Source: Patescibacteria group bacterium (lineage in GTDB: Bacteria > Patescibacteriota > Gracilibacteria > Absconditabacterales > Absconditicoccaceae). Taken from it: a stretch of DNA of 64,000 bases. The stretch is from contig JAKJDW010000001.1 of the NCBI GenBank assembly GCA_022705745.1, positions 1 to 64,000 of the forward strand, read 5' to 3'. Shown piece after piece: positions 31,518 through 40,806 of the stretch; positions within the stretch are counted from its first letter, which is position 1; every line of letters starts with the position of its first letter. The translations under genes and the position numbers were made by a program. Below the pieces are notes generated by a model. It was given only the letters and a program-made list of their open reading frames with translations. It made no database searches and was not told where the DNA came from.

Positions 31518-32363
31518 TTGAAAATGACAAACAATCATGAAGAAAATGGGGCAAATTTGGATAAACTCTTGTTGATCTTTAGGAGATTATTTTTTGTTTT
31601 ATTTGTTTTGTTCCTTTTATGGATACTTTTATTTAAGATTTTCAAAATTAACAGGAATGGGATAGAAAATGAAAATGTGGAGATAAGCAATAAGGATATT
31701 GAGGTAAACAATGAGGACATTGAAGCAGAAAATGAAAAATTGGAAGTAAAATCTGGTCTGACAACAAACAGGAATAAGAACTGAACGAATTTATGAAGAA
31801 ACTACTCTATTGATGGAAACAATGTGCTGTATAAAGGAGAAATAATAAAGTTTGCTGATGCAAAAAGTTTCAAGGTGATAGATAAAAAAGATTTGGAATG
31901 AAAAGATGCTATCAATTCTGATAATTTACTAGGAATTTTTGCAGATTATGATACTAGAGTGATATTGATGAAAAACATAGATAACATAATAAAAAACAAG
32001 GAAAATGTTACTTTGGAGTTAAAAAATTCTAGTGAAAACTGAATGTACAAGATGAAGAACGAATATGAACAATTAGCTCAGTTTGATCGATGAGACAGAT
32101 ATGAGATGACCAACGAACAAAGAGCGAAATTTGCTATAATGTTTTTGTACATCAAAATTATTAAAAAATATAGCAATAATCAAGCTACAATGGAAAAAGC
32201 TTTGGAAGAATTAAAGATATTTTTGGAAAACTTTGATAAAAAAGATTTGGTAAAAGAAAGAAGTTTGAGAAAGGCTAGATGAGATTTGTGAGTAGATAAT
32301 GATTGTTTGTATGTAGATGGAAAATTGTATGCTTGTTTCTTGGATGACTTGTTTGTGAAGTAA
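31518..32363 (+). CDS. Hypothetical single-pass membrane protein, 281 aa
   Basis: Cytoplasmic N-terminus of about 18 residues, a membrane segment (LLLIFRRLFFVLFVLFLLWI, residues 19-41), an Asn/Glu-rich low-complexity linker with repeats of the type EISNKDIEVNNEDIEAENEK, and a soluble C-terminal domain ending ACFLDDLFVK. No family recognised. Reached through several TGA codons. An ATG at 31524 is also possible. Confidence 0.65.
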
Positions 32364-32532
32364 AATCTTACGCTAAGCTTAATTTCTATCATTTTTTCAA
32401 AACGGACAAAAAAAAATAAGAGAAAGTCATAACTATTTAGTATAAATTTTTCTCAATTATGCTGATCTTTTATCGTTTTTATCAATCAAGCACTTCAAAA
32501 TAAGATTAAAAGGAAATTTCTTTGGGAAATAC

Positions 32533-32658
32533 TTGCTTTTATAAAAAAAATCAATATAATGAGAATACACCAAGAGGCATAGGGCATTGAAATTTACGAA
32601 TTTCTTTTGCTACTTGCCCGCCCCTCAGTGAAACATCTGAGGGGGTTCTTTTTTTTAG
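32533..32658 (+). ncRNA. Candidate small structured RNA with own promoter and terminator
   Basis: TTGCTT (32533-32538), 16 bp and TATAAT (32555-32560) predict a start near 32567. The transcript of about 90 nt has a hairpin with a four-base loop (GAAATT-TACG-AATTTC), a possible outer stem GGGCA/TGCCC, and a strong intrinsic terminator (CCCCTCAG with CTGAGGGG, then eight T's). No long frame is present. It does not match tmRNA, 6S, SRP or RNase P features that I know. The flanks 32364-32532 and 32659-32791 hold nothing else. Confidence 0.55.
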
Positions 32659-32791
32659 AAAAAATATCCATAGACCAAAGTGATGGAGATAGAATAATAT
32701 TCAAAAAAAGAAGGAAAATTAAAAAAACAAAAAATCCCCTTTTGAAAATAAAAAAGAGAATGTTTGTATGATTGTTTTATCTTAAAAATTT

Positions 32792-33700
32792 TTACTCTTG
32801 ATTAGTGAATTCTTCACCATCAAACCATACTTGAATAGGATAAGCATCGTCTTCTCCTGGTTCAAAAATTTGAAATTCATCATCTTTTATGTGAATGACT
32901 CTTCAATCATCCAACCATGTATAAATATTCTTATTTCACCCCTCTTCCGTTTCATATCAAGGATAAAAATGAAATCAATCTCTATCATTCTTAAAATATC
33001 ACCTATCTTTGATCATAGACAGTAATTTTATTAATTTTTCACCATCTTTAAAATCTTCTGCTGTCGGAAGCTGCTTATTTTCTAAAAACATTGCCTTTTT
33101 ATCATAAAATTTCTTTCACGCAAACATTTTATTCAAAGCATTATTACCACGATTAACATAATGTTCAGGACCTTCATATTTTTGAATATCGCATGCAAAC
33201 TCAGGAGGATACATACTATCTATGGTATATATATTTCATATGACTTTTGGCTCAGACTCTCCTAATACTGTTTCTGATATAGAATCTAATTCTCCATCTT
33301 TTAATATTTTTTCTTTTATAACAGAAATATTGCTGTCTAATGGCCACATTCCTAATCCATTTGGTAGGAGGATATTTCCACCTATATCAAAATATATTTT
33401 TTCATTTATGGGGTCCGATTTTTCTTTTCATAATTGTTCTTTAAGAACATCAACTTGATCATTTTGTTTATTTGTTGCTGTTTCATACTCTTTTTTTAAT
33501 TCTTGCTTACTATTTTTCTCTTCTTTTATTTCTTCCTCTGTTTTTTTTACTTTATCTTTACTTTCCAATAAATCAGCTAATTTGTTTGCTTCTTCAGGAG
33601 TAAGCTGTTCATTGTTTCTAAGTTTATTAACTAAAGCTTGGTCTTCTTGTTCTCTTGCTTCAAGACCTCAAGAACCAAGTTGGTTTTTTGTGTTGTCCAT
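32792..33700 (-). CDS. Hypothetical protein, 302 aa, behind a poly-G promoter
   Basis: Residues 1-100 are a charged coiled coil (LESKDKVKKTEEEIKEEKNS); the C-terminal two thirds look folded (NGLGMWPLDSNISVIKEKIL, then YVNRGNNALNKMFAGKKFYD). No signal or membrane segment; no family recognised. Transcribed from the module at 33731-33779, whose spacer contains nine G's on the coding strand. Confidence 0.7.
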
Positions 33701-33730
33701 TTTTTTATAATTAAATAATAAATTTGTTTA

Positions 33731-33779
33731 ATATAAGTATATCCCCCCCCCAATTTGTCAAATATTTGAGGACTTTTTT
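33731..33779 (-). promoter_or_regulatory. Promoter with poly-G spacer and palindromic -35 module
   Basis: Minus strand TTGACA (33762-33757) is overlapped by the palindrome TCAAATATTTGA (33759-33770) and the AAAAAGT flank. Between -35 and the possible -10 boxes lies a run of nine G (33752-33744). With nine G's the spacer is 14 bp to TATACT (33742-33737) or 20 bp to TATATT (33736-33731), neither ideal, so activity should depend on tract length. Confidence 0.6.
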
Positions 33780-33903
33780 TGAATTCAGGTTGACTATTGA
33801 CTGTTTTGTGGTTTAATATTGGTTGTTAAGTGCTTGTATCTTTTATATTTTCAGCAAACACACTATAATCTTTAAAGATTTATTTAATTTTTACAAAAAA
33901 AGA

Positions 33904-33927
33904 TTTTTCTGTATTATTACAGAAAAA
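33904..33927. terminator. Bidirectional intrinsic terminator
   Basis: TTTTTCTGTA (33904-33913), loop TTAT, TACAGAAAAA (33918-33927). It sits 34 bp after the last gene of the pilus operon and can end its transcript on the minus strand. Confidence 0.75.
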
Positions 33928-33961
33928 ACCTAAGCTTCCAAATTTATATTTTTTAGAGGAA

Positions 33962-34864
33962 TTATTCTAAATATGTATTTGCCAAAAATCACGGAATCGC
34001 TTGACCGTAAATTGCTTGTAATCCGACAGATCTATTTAAGTAGTGTCCAATACTGGAAATATAGAAATTCATTGTAGGAAGATAAACATTTTGAGAAACT
34101 CATCAAAATATTACATTGTCTGAATGAATACAGAAAGATAAATCATCTGTATCATCTGCATTTGAGATAAGTAAAAATGATGGGAATTTGCCTTTATCTA
34201 ATAATTCTGATCAATAAAATTCATCAAATTCATCAAAATATATTTTCAAAACATCTGTACTTGTTTCGTGGGATTTTATTAGTAAATAATCTTTTTCAAC
34301 ACTATCACCAGATAAAATAATTAATCATAAATTTATTTTTCATTTATAATCTTGATTTTGGATAAACTCCAGACCTTTTCTGTATTTCAACAAATCAAAA
34401 TTATATTCTGGTGGTGAAAAAGTATCTAAATTGGATGAAACTTGTTTTTGTGAAAACATAGGAAGGACAAAAGATTCTCTTGATTTGAGCAAGAAAGCTG
34501 TATCATCGTCACATTCCTTAGATAGCCAAAACTTGTCAGATAAGTACTTAGTTTTTCATTGTATGTTTACATCAAATCAACAATATTCGCAATCAAAATT
34601 ATTTAAAAATATAGGACTTGATCCAGATAAGGTATTGGAGAATCAAATTCAAGAATTATCTATTTCAGTTAAAGACAGTTCCAATCATGCTTTTGCAAAA
34701 TAGTATGATTTATGGTAAGAGTAGGTTTCATTTGTATATGAAACCATTTGCTTCAAGAAATTCATCGTTAATAATCATATCATTGATGAGGCTAGTAAAA
34801 CCAAGATTATCAATATACTGATATGTCATTTTATTTTTTTCTGTATTTGGAATAAGTTTTTCAT
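33962..34864 (-). CDS. PilX-like minor pilin / type IV pilus accessory protein
   Basis: A 300-residue protein. MKNLFQIQKKIKGHISILII leads into a membrane helix (about 15-36) and then HKSYYFAKAGLELSLTE, which matches the PilX signature AYYxAEAGLE that follows the N-terminal helix in PilX proteins. It lacks the GFTLIE prepilin motif, also as in PilX. The C-terminal domain is large and unrecognised. Start lies 8 bp after the upstream stop. Last gene of the pilus operon. A second open frame over 34728-34979 belongs to no gene. Confidence 0.75.
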
Positions 34865-34872
34865 ACAAAAAG

Positions 34873-35490
34873 TTAGATATTAAAAAACTGTTGGATAAAT
34901 AATGTAACATTTGAGGATCGGTTTGCTGGACTATATCATTTGGAATAAAAGTTACTAAAAAACCAAAAACCATGGTCATGCAAACATGCTAAATAATTAC
35001 TTTCACATAAAGCTGTATTATTGATATAAGCCTGACTATCTGCATAAGGAATAATTTTGAAAATTACTTTTGATATATAAACAGTAGATTCTGTTATTCT
35101 TGTAAACTTTCAATCCTTTTCTACAACGAGATAACATGGTTTTTGTAAATCAGATGGTGTTGGAGCTGTCTCTAATGCTATACAAGCGCCCGTGGAGTAA
35201 ACAGAAAACTTTCCGTCCTCTCAGCTTAGATATAAAACATCCGTGATTCACTTTGTTGGATGTAAATCTATACCTTGTTGGGAATACTTGTGGTAATCTA
35301 TTTTATTTTTATTGGCAAAGTTTTGTAATGTTTCTGAGACGAAAAGCACCTCTTGATTAAGAAATTTTTGCTGTTCGACTCTGAAAGAAATTTGAGAAAT
35401 GGTAATATATGTTCTGAACAAAACTCATACTAAAATACCAATAATTATGGTAACTATAAGGATTTCTGTTAGGGTAAATGCTTTTTTCAT
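34873..35490 (-). CDS. Type IV pilin-like protein, 205 aa
   Basis: Starts MKKAFTLTEILIVTIIIGIL, the class III-like prepilin leader with F at +1 region and Glu at +5 after the cleavage site, and a hydrophobic helix that packs in the pilus core. Two Cys in the C-terminal part (TGACIALETAP and KPCYLVVE). Its ATG directly follows the upstream stop (TAAATG). Confidence 0.85.
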
Positions 35491-36144
35491 TTAGTAATTT
35501 CAAATAAAACTTTCAAAAACAACTTCACCAGTATATGCTCATTTCATATATAAAACATGAGATTCTACTTTCAAAATTTTATCGGGAGGCAATACCATAT
35601 TATTCTCTTTTATGGTTTTAAATGATAAATATCTGGCAAAATATGTTTCTTTATCCGTATTGCCAGTAGAATGACCATACCGAAGCAGTCAATTATTGTT
35701 GTGAAGCAAAAACAATCTACTTTTGTCAAAATTATCAACAAAACTATTGGATATTTGGAAATTATCATAATTTAAATAATTTTTGGAATCAAATCAAATT
35801 TTGAGAGCATTCCCTGTTCAAAAATATCATTCACAAATAATATCTTCAAAGTCTGACTGGGTGGCTTTACGAATTTTATTTGATAATTCTTCTGCTGTCC
35901 GACGATACATTTCGTCATTCATCAAGCAATTCCAAGAAAGTTTTTTTTCTATATTAGCATCCCTAAGATTGTAAACCAACTCTATTCACTCTTTGGCTAA
36001 TAAGGTTGCTTGAAGTCTTAAATTATTGCGATCCATGGATTTTAAATTATTTGTAACCAAGCTTAAAACTGCCAAAATTCCAACGGAAAATATGACAATA
36101 GCGATCATAACCTCTATAAAAGTGAAAGCATATTTTTTTTTCAT
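35491..36144 (-). CDS. PilV-like minor pilin, 217 aa
   Basis: Starts MKKKYAFTFIEVMIAIVIFS and continues VGILAVLSLVTNNLKS, the PilV pattern (FTLIEVMVAxxILAIGLLG). Residues LQATLLAKEGIELVYNLRDA match the helix after the membrane segment in PilV/type II secretion minor pilins. Minor pilins of this type help start pilus assembly. The downstream pilin gene is fused to its stop. Confidence 0.88.
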
Positions 36145-36289
36145 AAAAAATTTTTTAATTAAAACATAGTACTTATAAAAAACTTTACAAACTTATCAAG
36201 TAAAAAATTGTTAATTATTATTTGGGATATAAAAATTATTCCCCATCCAATAATTGTTAAAATAATGGATTGATAAAAAATCATTTCAT

Positions 36290-36684
36290 CATTCATCCCA
36301 CCAAGTCCTGTAAGTCCCGTAAAACTACGGGATAGTACTATGTGGCTGGGCAGGCATTTATCATTTTATCACTTTATCACTTCATCATTTTAACATTTTA
36401 TCACTTTATCATTTTATCATTTTATCACTTTATCATTCACCCCGCTAAGCGGGGCAAGTTTCATCATTTTATCATTTTATCACTTTATCATTTTATCACT
36501 TTAACATTCACCCCGCTAAGCGGGGCAAGTTTCATCATTTTATCATGAGCGAAGCGAATATTTATCACTTTAACATTTTATCATTCACCCCGCTAAGCGG
36601 GGCAAGTTTCATCATTTTATCATGAGCGAAGCGAATATTTATCACTTTAACATTTTATCATTTTATCACAAACGAAGTTCGTTT
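36290..36684. repeat. Low-complexity minisatellite with embedded hairpins
   Basis: Runs of atcattttatcactttatca interrupted by three copies of the hairpin ccccgctaagcgggg (about 36440, 36513 and 36588) and two copies of tcatgagcgaagcgaatatt. It separates the pilin genes at 36144 and 36685 inside the pilus operon. No gene. 36150-36289 is AT-rich without a feature. Confidence 0.9.
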
Positions 36685-37212
36685 TTAAATCTCTGAACAG
36701 GAAATTGTTTTTATTTTGCAGTTATTTGATTCTATTGAAAAACAATATTTTTTAGCATCATTTACTAAAATTCAAATTTTTAAATTTTTTCAATCATTAT
36801 TATCTTTGTTGGTAATTGTACATCACAATGTGTAAGGCTTCATAAAAATATTTGCTTCTGTGGTAGTATCTCAATCCAAAATAATTTCGTTAATCTGGTA
36901 GTGTCATCATTCTGTAGTAGTTGCTCTGGTATCTATCGCAGAATCATGATTGTGATAAGAATAAGTAAAATGATCTTCTTCCAATACGAAATTTATTTTT
37001 AGATCTTGGTAAATTTTTCAAAAATGGTAGTTTGTCATATTATTTTGTGCTTGTAATGAAGAAAAATTAGCCACAAATTGTTCTTGAATATTTTTATTGT
37101 TTAAAAAACTGATACGATCTCAGCTAAACTTCATAGTAGTAGCCATCAAAATTCAAATAATTGCGATAACTATAAGAAGTTCTATTATGGTAAACGCTTT
37201 CAATTTTTTCAT
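36685..37212 (-). CDS. Type IV pilin-like protein, 175 aa
   Basis: Starts MKKLKAFTIIELLIVIAIIG, a near-perfect prepilin leader and core helix (A|FTIIELLIVIAIIGIL). The C-terminal part has Cys residues (YTLGCTITNKD, KYCFSIESNNCK, TISCSEI) that may form a disulfide as in major pilins. It is the best candidate for the major pilin in this operon, but expression cannot be judged from sequence. Confidence 0.88.
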
Positions 37213-37244
37213 ATTCTGGATTATTAATTTGTAAAGCTTATAAT

Positions 37245-37355
37245 TGACAATGAACAACTTATCACTTTATCATTTTATCGTGAGCAAAGCGAACAATTTA
37301 TCACTTTATCGTGAGCGAAGCGAACTTTTTATCACTTTATCGCGAGCAAAGCGAG
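37245..37355. repeat. Minisatellite tcactttatcgtgagc(g/a)aagcga
   Basis: Three to four copies of tcactttatcgtgagc followed by gaagcgaac or aaagcgaac, ending just before the pilC stop. Same sequence style as 36290-36684. Confidence 0.85.
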
Positions 37356-37359
37356 CTTT

Positions 37360-38496
37360 TTACATTCCTGCTCATTCCATAATTTGTAAAATCAAACCAA
37401 ACACTCATGAAGCCACTATTACTACGATAATTCCGATTAAGACAAGCATAATCGGCTCAATTACTTTTGACAAGCTATTTATTATCATATTTAATTCTTC
37501 TTGATACATTTTTAGTATATTATCTACCGAATTATCTAAGTTTGCTGTTTCTTCTCAGACTTTTATCAATACTGAAACATTTCATGGAATTAAATTAGTT
37601 TCATGCTTCAAAGAATCATATATTTTTTCTCATCTTTGTAATCATGCCAAAACTCTTTCTATCATAGTTTGATATGGAGAGATATGTAAAATGTCTCTTA
37701 AAGTTTTGAATGTTTCTACATAATTCATCCCTGAAACTAGCATTAGTTTCATATATCTACATCGTCTAACTAAATAGTAATACTTGGTCATTCTACCCAC
37801 AACAGGAATAGAAAAAAGGATTTTGAATTGGGTTTTTTTTCAAAAATCTGTGGAAAAAAACAACCATAATATGAGTAAAAACACAATAAACACATACATG
37901 ATATATTTCCAATTTTCTACAAAAAAATCTGACATGTTTTTTAAAAGTTTGGTCATTGCTGGTAATTCTAGTCATTGAAAGCTATTAGCAACATCAAATA
38001 CACTAGGAAGGACAAAACCAAAAAGAGCAAATACCGCGATAACAGCTATTATAATTAGTATTATTGGATAAATTAATGCTCATATATACTTATTTTTTAT
38101 TTCTTTTATATATTCATATTCTGTCGCCAAAGACTCCAAAACTATGGATAAATTCCCTGATTTTTCTCAAGCTCTGACTACACTATAGTCTCACTCATCA
38201 AAATAATCTGGCAATCTGTTTAGTGCATAAGACAAACTTTTTCATAATTCTAAATATTTTTTTACTCAGATAGAAATCTCTTTTACGGCATAGTTATGTG
38301 TACTATTGTAGATTGTATCAACTGCCTGTACTAAACCAACTCATCATTTCAACATATATGCCAGTTCTTTAAAAAAGAAAATCTTATCCTTGGTACCAAA
38401 GCTCGATTTATCTCTAGATTTTAGAAAATGAACTATTGTATTATCAACAGAATGTTTTTTATATTCAATATTTTTTGGGGTAAAAAGATTTATCAT
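37360..38496 (-). CDS. pilC: Type IV pilus inner-membrane platform protein PilC
   Basis: A 378-residue T2SF-family protein. Two cytoplasmic T2SF domains are visible: FFFKELAYMLKGGVGLVQAV with YFDEGDYSVVRAGEKSGNLS, and YLVRRCRYMKLMLVSGMNYV with NVSVLIKVGEETANLDNSVD. Three membrane segments (ALIYPIILIIIAVIAVFALF; YIMYVFIVFLLILWLFF; VIEPIMLVLIGIIVVIVASG) are at the usual places. PilC links the PilB/PilT motors to pilus assembly. pilB and pilT are not in the window. It follows the PilO-like gene directly (TAA at 38497, ATG at 38496). Confidence 0.93.
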
Positions 38497-39300
38497 TTAT
38501 TTTGTTTTATCGTCATAAAAGTATCAATACATAAATATGCTTGATTCTTGTGGTTCATCATAATTTACGATATCATAATTAATTTTGTCGATCTTATATA
38601 AAATACGAAGTTCTTCTTGAACTGGAATTTTTTTTTCAACATTATCTATAAAAGACATTAAACCATCTTTATCGCTAAACTTAATACTTAATTCTATCGG
38701 AACAAAATATAAATTATCATTAAATTCTTCTTTTTCTCAAATAATTATTTTATTTAAAACTCAATTGCTTATCGCAGAATCAGAGCTTAATGAGTCTCTT
38801 TTTAATAAAAATCAATCAATATTTGCTAAAATCTTTTTTTCATCCAAACTCATTTTGTTATTGGACATCTCTGTTAGTAGTAAGTATGACCTAACTACTG
38901 AAAAATTGTTTTTGACTATATCAGGTAACTCTTGGCATCATTCTAGCATATTGACGCAGTTTACTATCTGAGATTCTACATTTTTGATGGTATCAACCAA
39001 TCATATATTAGATTCGTACTTTGTTTTTTTAGTTTGGAAATTAGAGAGTTCTAGCTCTACATCTGACAGCTCAATTTTTGTACTTTCATATCCTTCATAA
39101 CTAGGTAAAATATAATTGTATCAAACTATAAAAATTAATAACAATAAAATAATTGTATAAAACTTATATCTCACTCCAATTATTCTGGAAGTTGTGATAG
39201 TGCTTTTTTGGCCTGCTCAATCAGACTCTGATGTAGGAATCAAAGCTTCATTTTCTTGACTTCCTATCAATTTGTTTAGAATTTCTTTATTTTCAGTCAT
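38497..39300 (-). CDS. PilO-like pilus alignment protein
   Basis: A 267-residue bitopic protein. A short cytoplasmic N-terminus, membrane helix (YTIILLLLIFIVGYNYILP, about residues 49-68), then a coiled coil (ESTKIELSDVELELSNFQTK) and a folded C-terminal domain, as PilO has. Identity is inferred from topology and its place between the PilN-like and pilC genes. Starts inside the end of the PilN-like gene (14-bp overlap). Confidence 0.65.
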
Positions 39301-39850
39301 TGTCTATTACTTTAGCATTTAAAATAAATTCAAAGTTTCTATCAGAAGCCCTGTTATAGCTTCTAATTGTGATATCTTTGATAAAATCTAGCTCTTGAAA
39401 TCTTTCCAATAGTGCCTTGAAGCCTCATGATGTAGGAGAGTTGTAATATAAGGCCTTTAATGTAGAAACCCTACCTTTTAAAGTAATTTCATCTAAACTT
39501 ACATTAAAATCGGACAAAGTAATAACATCATCAGAATTTGGATCTAAATTTTTTATGTCTTGTAAAATTTGTAATATTTTTGGGATATGCTCAAACCAAG
39601 GCATTTCTGTAATTCTTTCTTCTAAATCATTTACCAATAAAAATTTATCATAACTAGTAGCACTTTCGTATGCTGTAAGTTGTTGCTCTTGTTGTTGTAA
39701 AGATTCTCTGTTTTCATTTATCTGTTTTTGAAGCAAGAAAACTGATACTTTGAGAAAAACTAATCAAAGTACAGAAAGAATTAGTAAAATTACTAATAGT
39801 CTGAATGTTTGTTCTCCACCGCCTTTAATTTTCTTTTGAGATTTTGTCAT
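39287..39850 (-). CDS. PilN-like pilus assembly protein
   Basis: A 187-residue bitopic protein: membrane helix (LLVILLILSVLGLVFLKVSV, about 16-38), Gln/Glu-rich coiled coil (QQQEQQLTAYE) and a ferredoxin-like C-terminal domain (SLDEITLKGRVSTLKALYYN, then GGFKALLERFQELDFIKDIT), the pattern of PilN's extracytoplasmic domain. First gene of the pilus operon in the window. The true stop is reached only through a TGA Gly two codons before the end. Confidence 0.7.
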
Positions 39851-39865
39851 TTGTTTTATTAAAAA

Positions 39866-40246
39866 TTAAACTATATTTAGTATAAATATAAATAAAATAT
39901 TTGCAAAAATATTTGAATAAAAGTGAACAAATACCACCATTCCCCCAAAAATGATGTATAATATAGTAAGAATTACTTTTCAATCATCTTGAATTTTTTC
40001 GTGTATATACTCTTCTAATTTGTTGTTACATCTAATCTTTTTGAGATTTTTCTTGGCATGTAACCTCCTAACATAAGCCTTATGTTTAGCTTTACTAGGA
40101 TTATATTTACCTCGTACAGAATTGTTTTTAATTTTATTATTAACTGTCGTATGTGATCTTCAAATTAATCTAGCAATTTCACGCTTAGATTTATTTTGTG
40201 CGAGGTAAATCATTATCAACTCTCTTTCTTCAATTGTTAAGTACAT
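39866..40246 (-). pseudogene. IS30-family transposase, N-terminal fragment, copy 1
   Basis: MYLTIEERELIMIYLAQNKS followed by KREIARLIGRSHTTVNNKIK and NNSVRGKYNPSKAKHKAYVR is the IS30 N-terminal helix-turn-helix that binds the terminal repeats. The frame leaves the IS30 pattern at about residue 90 (YIHEKIQDDG) and continues into unrelated hydrophobic codons, so the DDE catalytic domain is absent. Its 346-bp core (39977-40322) is repeated at 47022-47367. Confidence 0.85.
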
Positions 40247-40322
40247 TAATTTCTCTTGTAAGTTTATAAAGGTAAGAACTATTATAACTATACAAGTGGA
40301 AACTTTCAAATTTTAATTTAGG
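39977..40322. repeat. 346-bp direct repeat, left copy
   Basis: About 99% identical to 47022-47367 (I count four single-base differences). Same orientation. Together they bracket the helicase-nuclease gene. Confidence 0.95.
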
Positions 40323-40422
40323 AGTCCCGCACCCATTTTTATGTAAAAATCTTTTTTCATGATTAATTCTTTTTCATAGGGGCTACATTGAGTGTTTTTA
40401 GGTTAGTATTATGCTTTCCGAA

Positions 40423-40454
40423 AGAGTTGGTTTGTGTCAAGCCAACTCTTTTTT
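40423..40454 (+). terminator. Intrinsic terminator
   Basis: AGAGTTGG (40423-40430) pairs with CCAACTCT (40442-40449), followed by a T-run. No gene is recognisable upstream of it, so 40323-40420 could hold a short RNA or the end of a lost gene. Confidence 0.8.
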
Positions 40455-40655
40455 AAAAAATAAAATAGATATCTACTCCTATGATCCTTGATAAATGCTA
40501 TTAAACGAAAACTTTAATTGATTATTGATAGAATTTTATCCAAAGAAATGTAAATTATTTAAATTTATGTAAAAAGATATTGATAATAAGATAGAATTGC
40601 TTAATAATAGAGTAAGAAAAATAATAGATTATGATTAGCTTGTAGAATAGTTAAC

Positions 40656-40671
40656 AAGATATATATATCTT
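40656..40671. promoter_or_regulatory. Perfect palindrome upstream of the helicase-nuclease gene
   Basis: AAGATATATATATCTT, about 135 bp before the ATG at 40807. Possible operator, or simply AT-rich sequence. 40455-40806 has no gene. Confidence 0.3.
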
Positions 40672-40806
40672 AAAAATATTAACTATATTATGCTTATTTG
40701 ATTTTTGTTATACCGTTTTATTTTGAAATGTAGTTCACACCTTAAATCTCACATGTATTTTTCTTTAAAATTTATATCTTTTTTATAAAAGCATATAATA
40801 AAGACC

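Noticed and set aside
32567-32658. tracrRNA or SRP RNA for the small RNA candidate
   Set aside because: It has no complement to the CRISPR repeat and lacks the SRP apical loop; Cas12a-type systems need no tracrRNA.
34728-34979. Apparent frameshift in the pilin gene, suggested by a long frame (MTMVFGFLVTF) near a homopolymer
   Set aside because: The pilin frame has its own stop at 34873 and a PilX-like gene with membrane helix and YFAKAGLE motif starts 8 bp later in the third frame. No frameshift is needed.
39866-40246. Fused IS30-membrane protein as a new gene
   Set aside because: The second copy of the fragment ends in a different tail, so the hydrophobic codons after residue 90 here are probably chance read-through.
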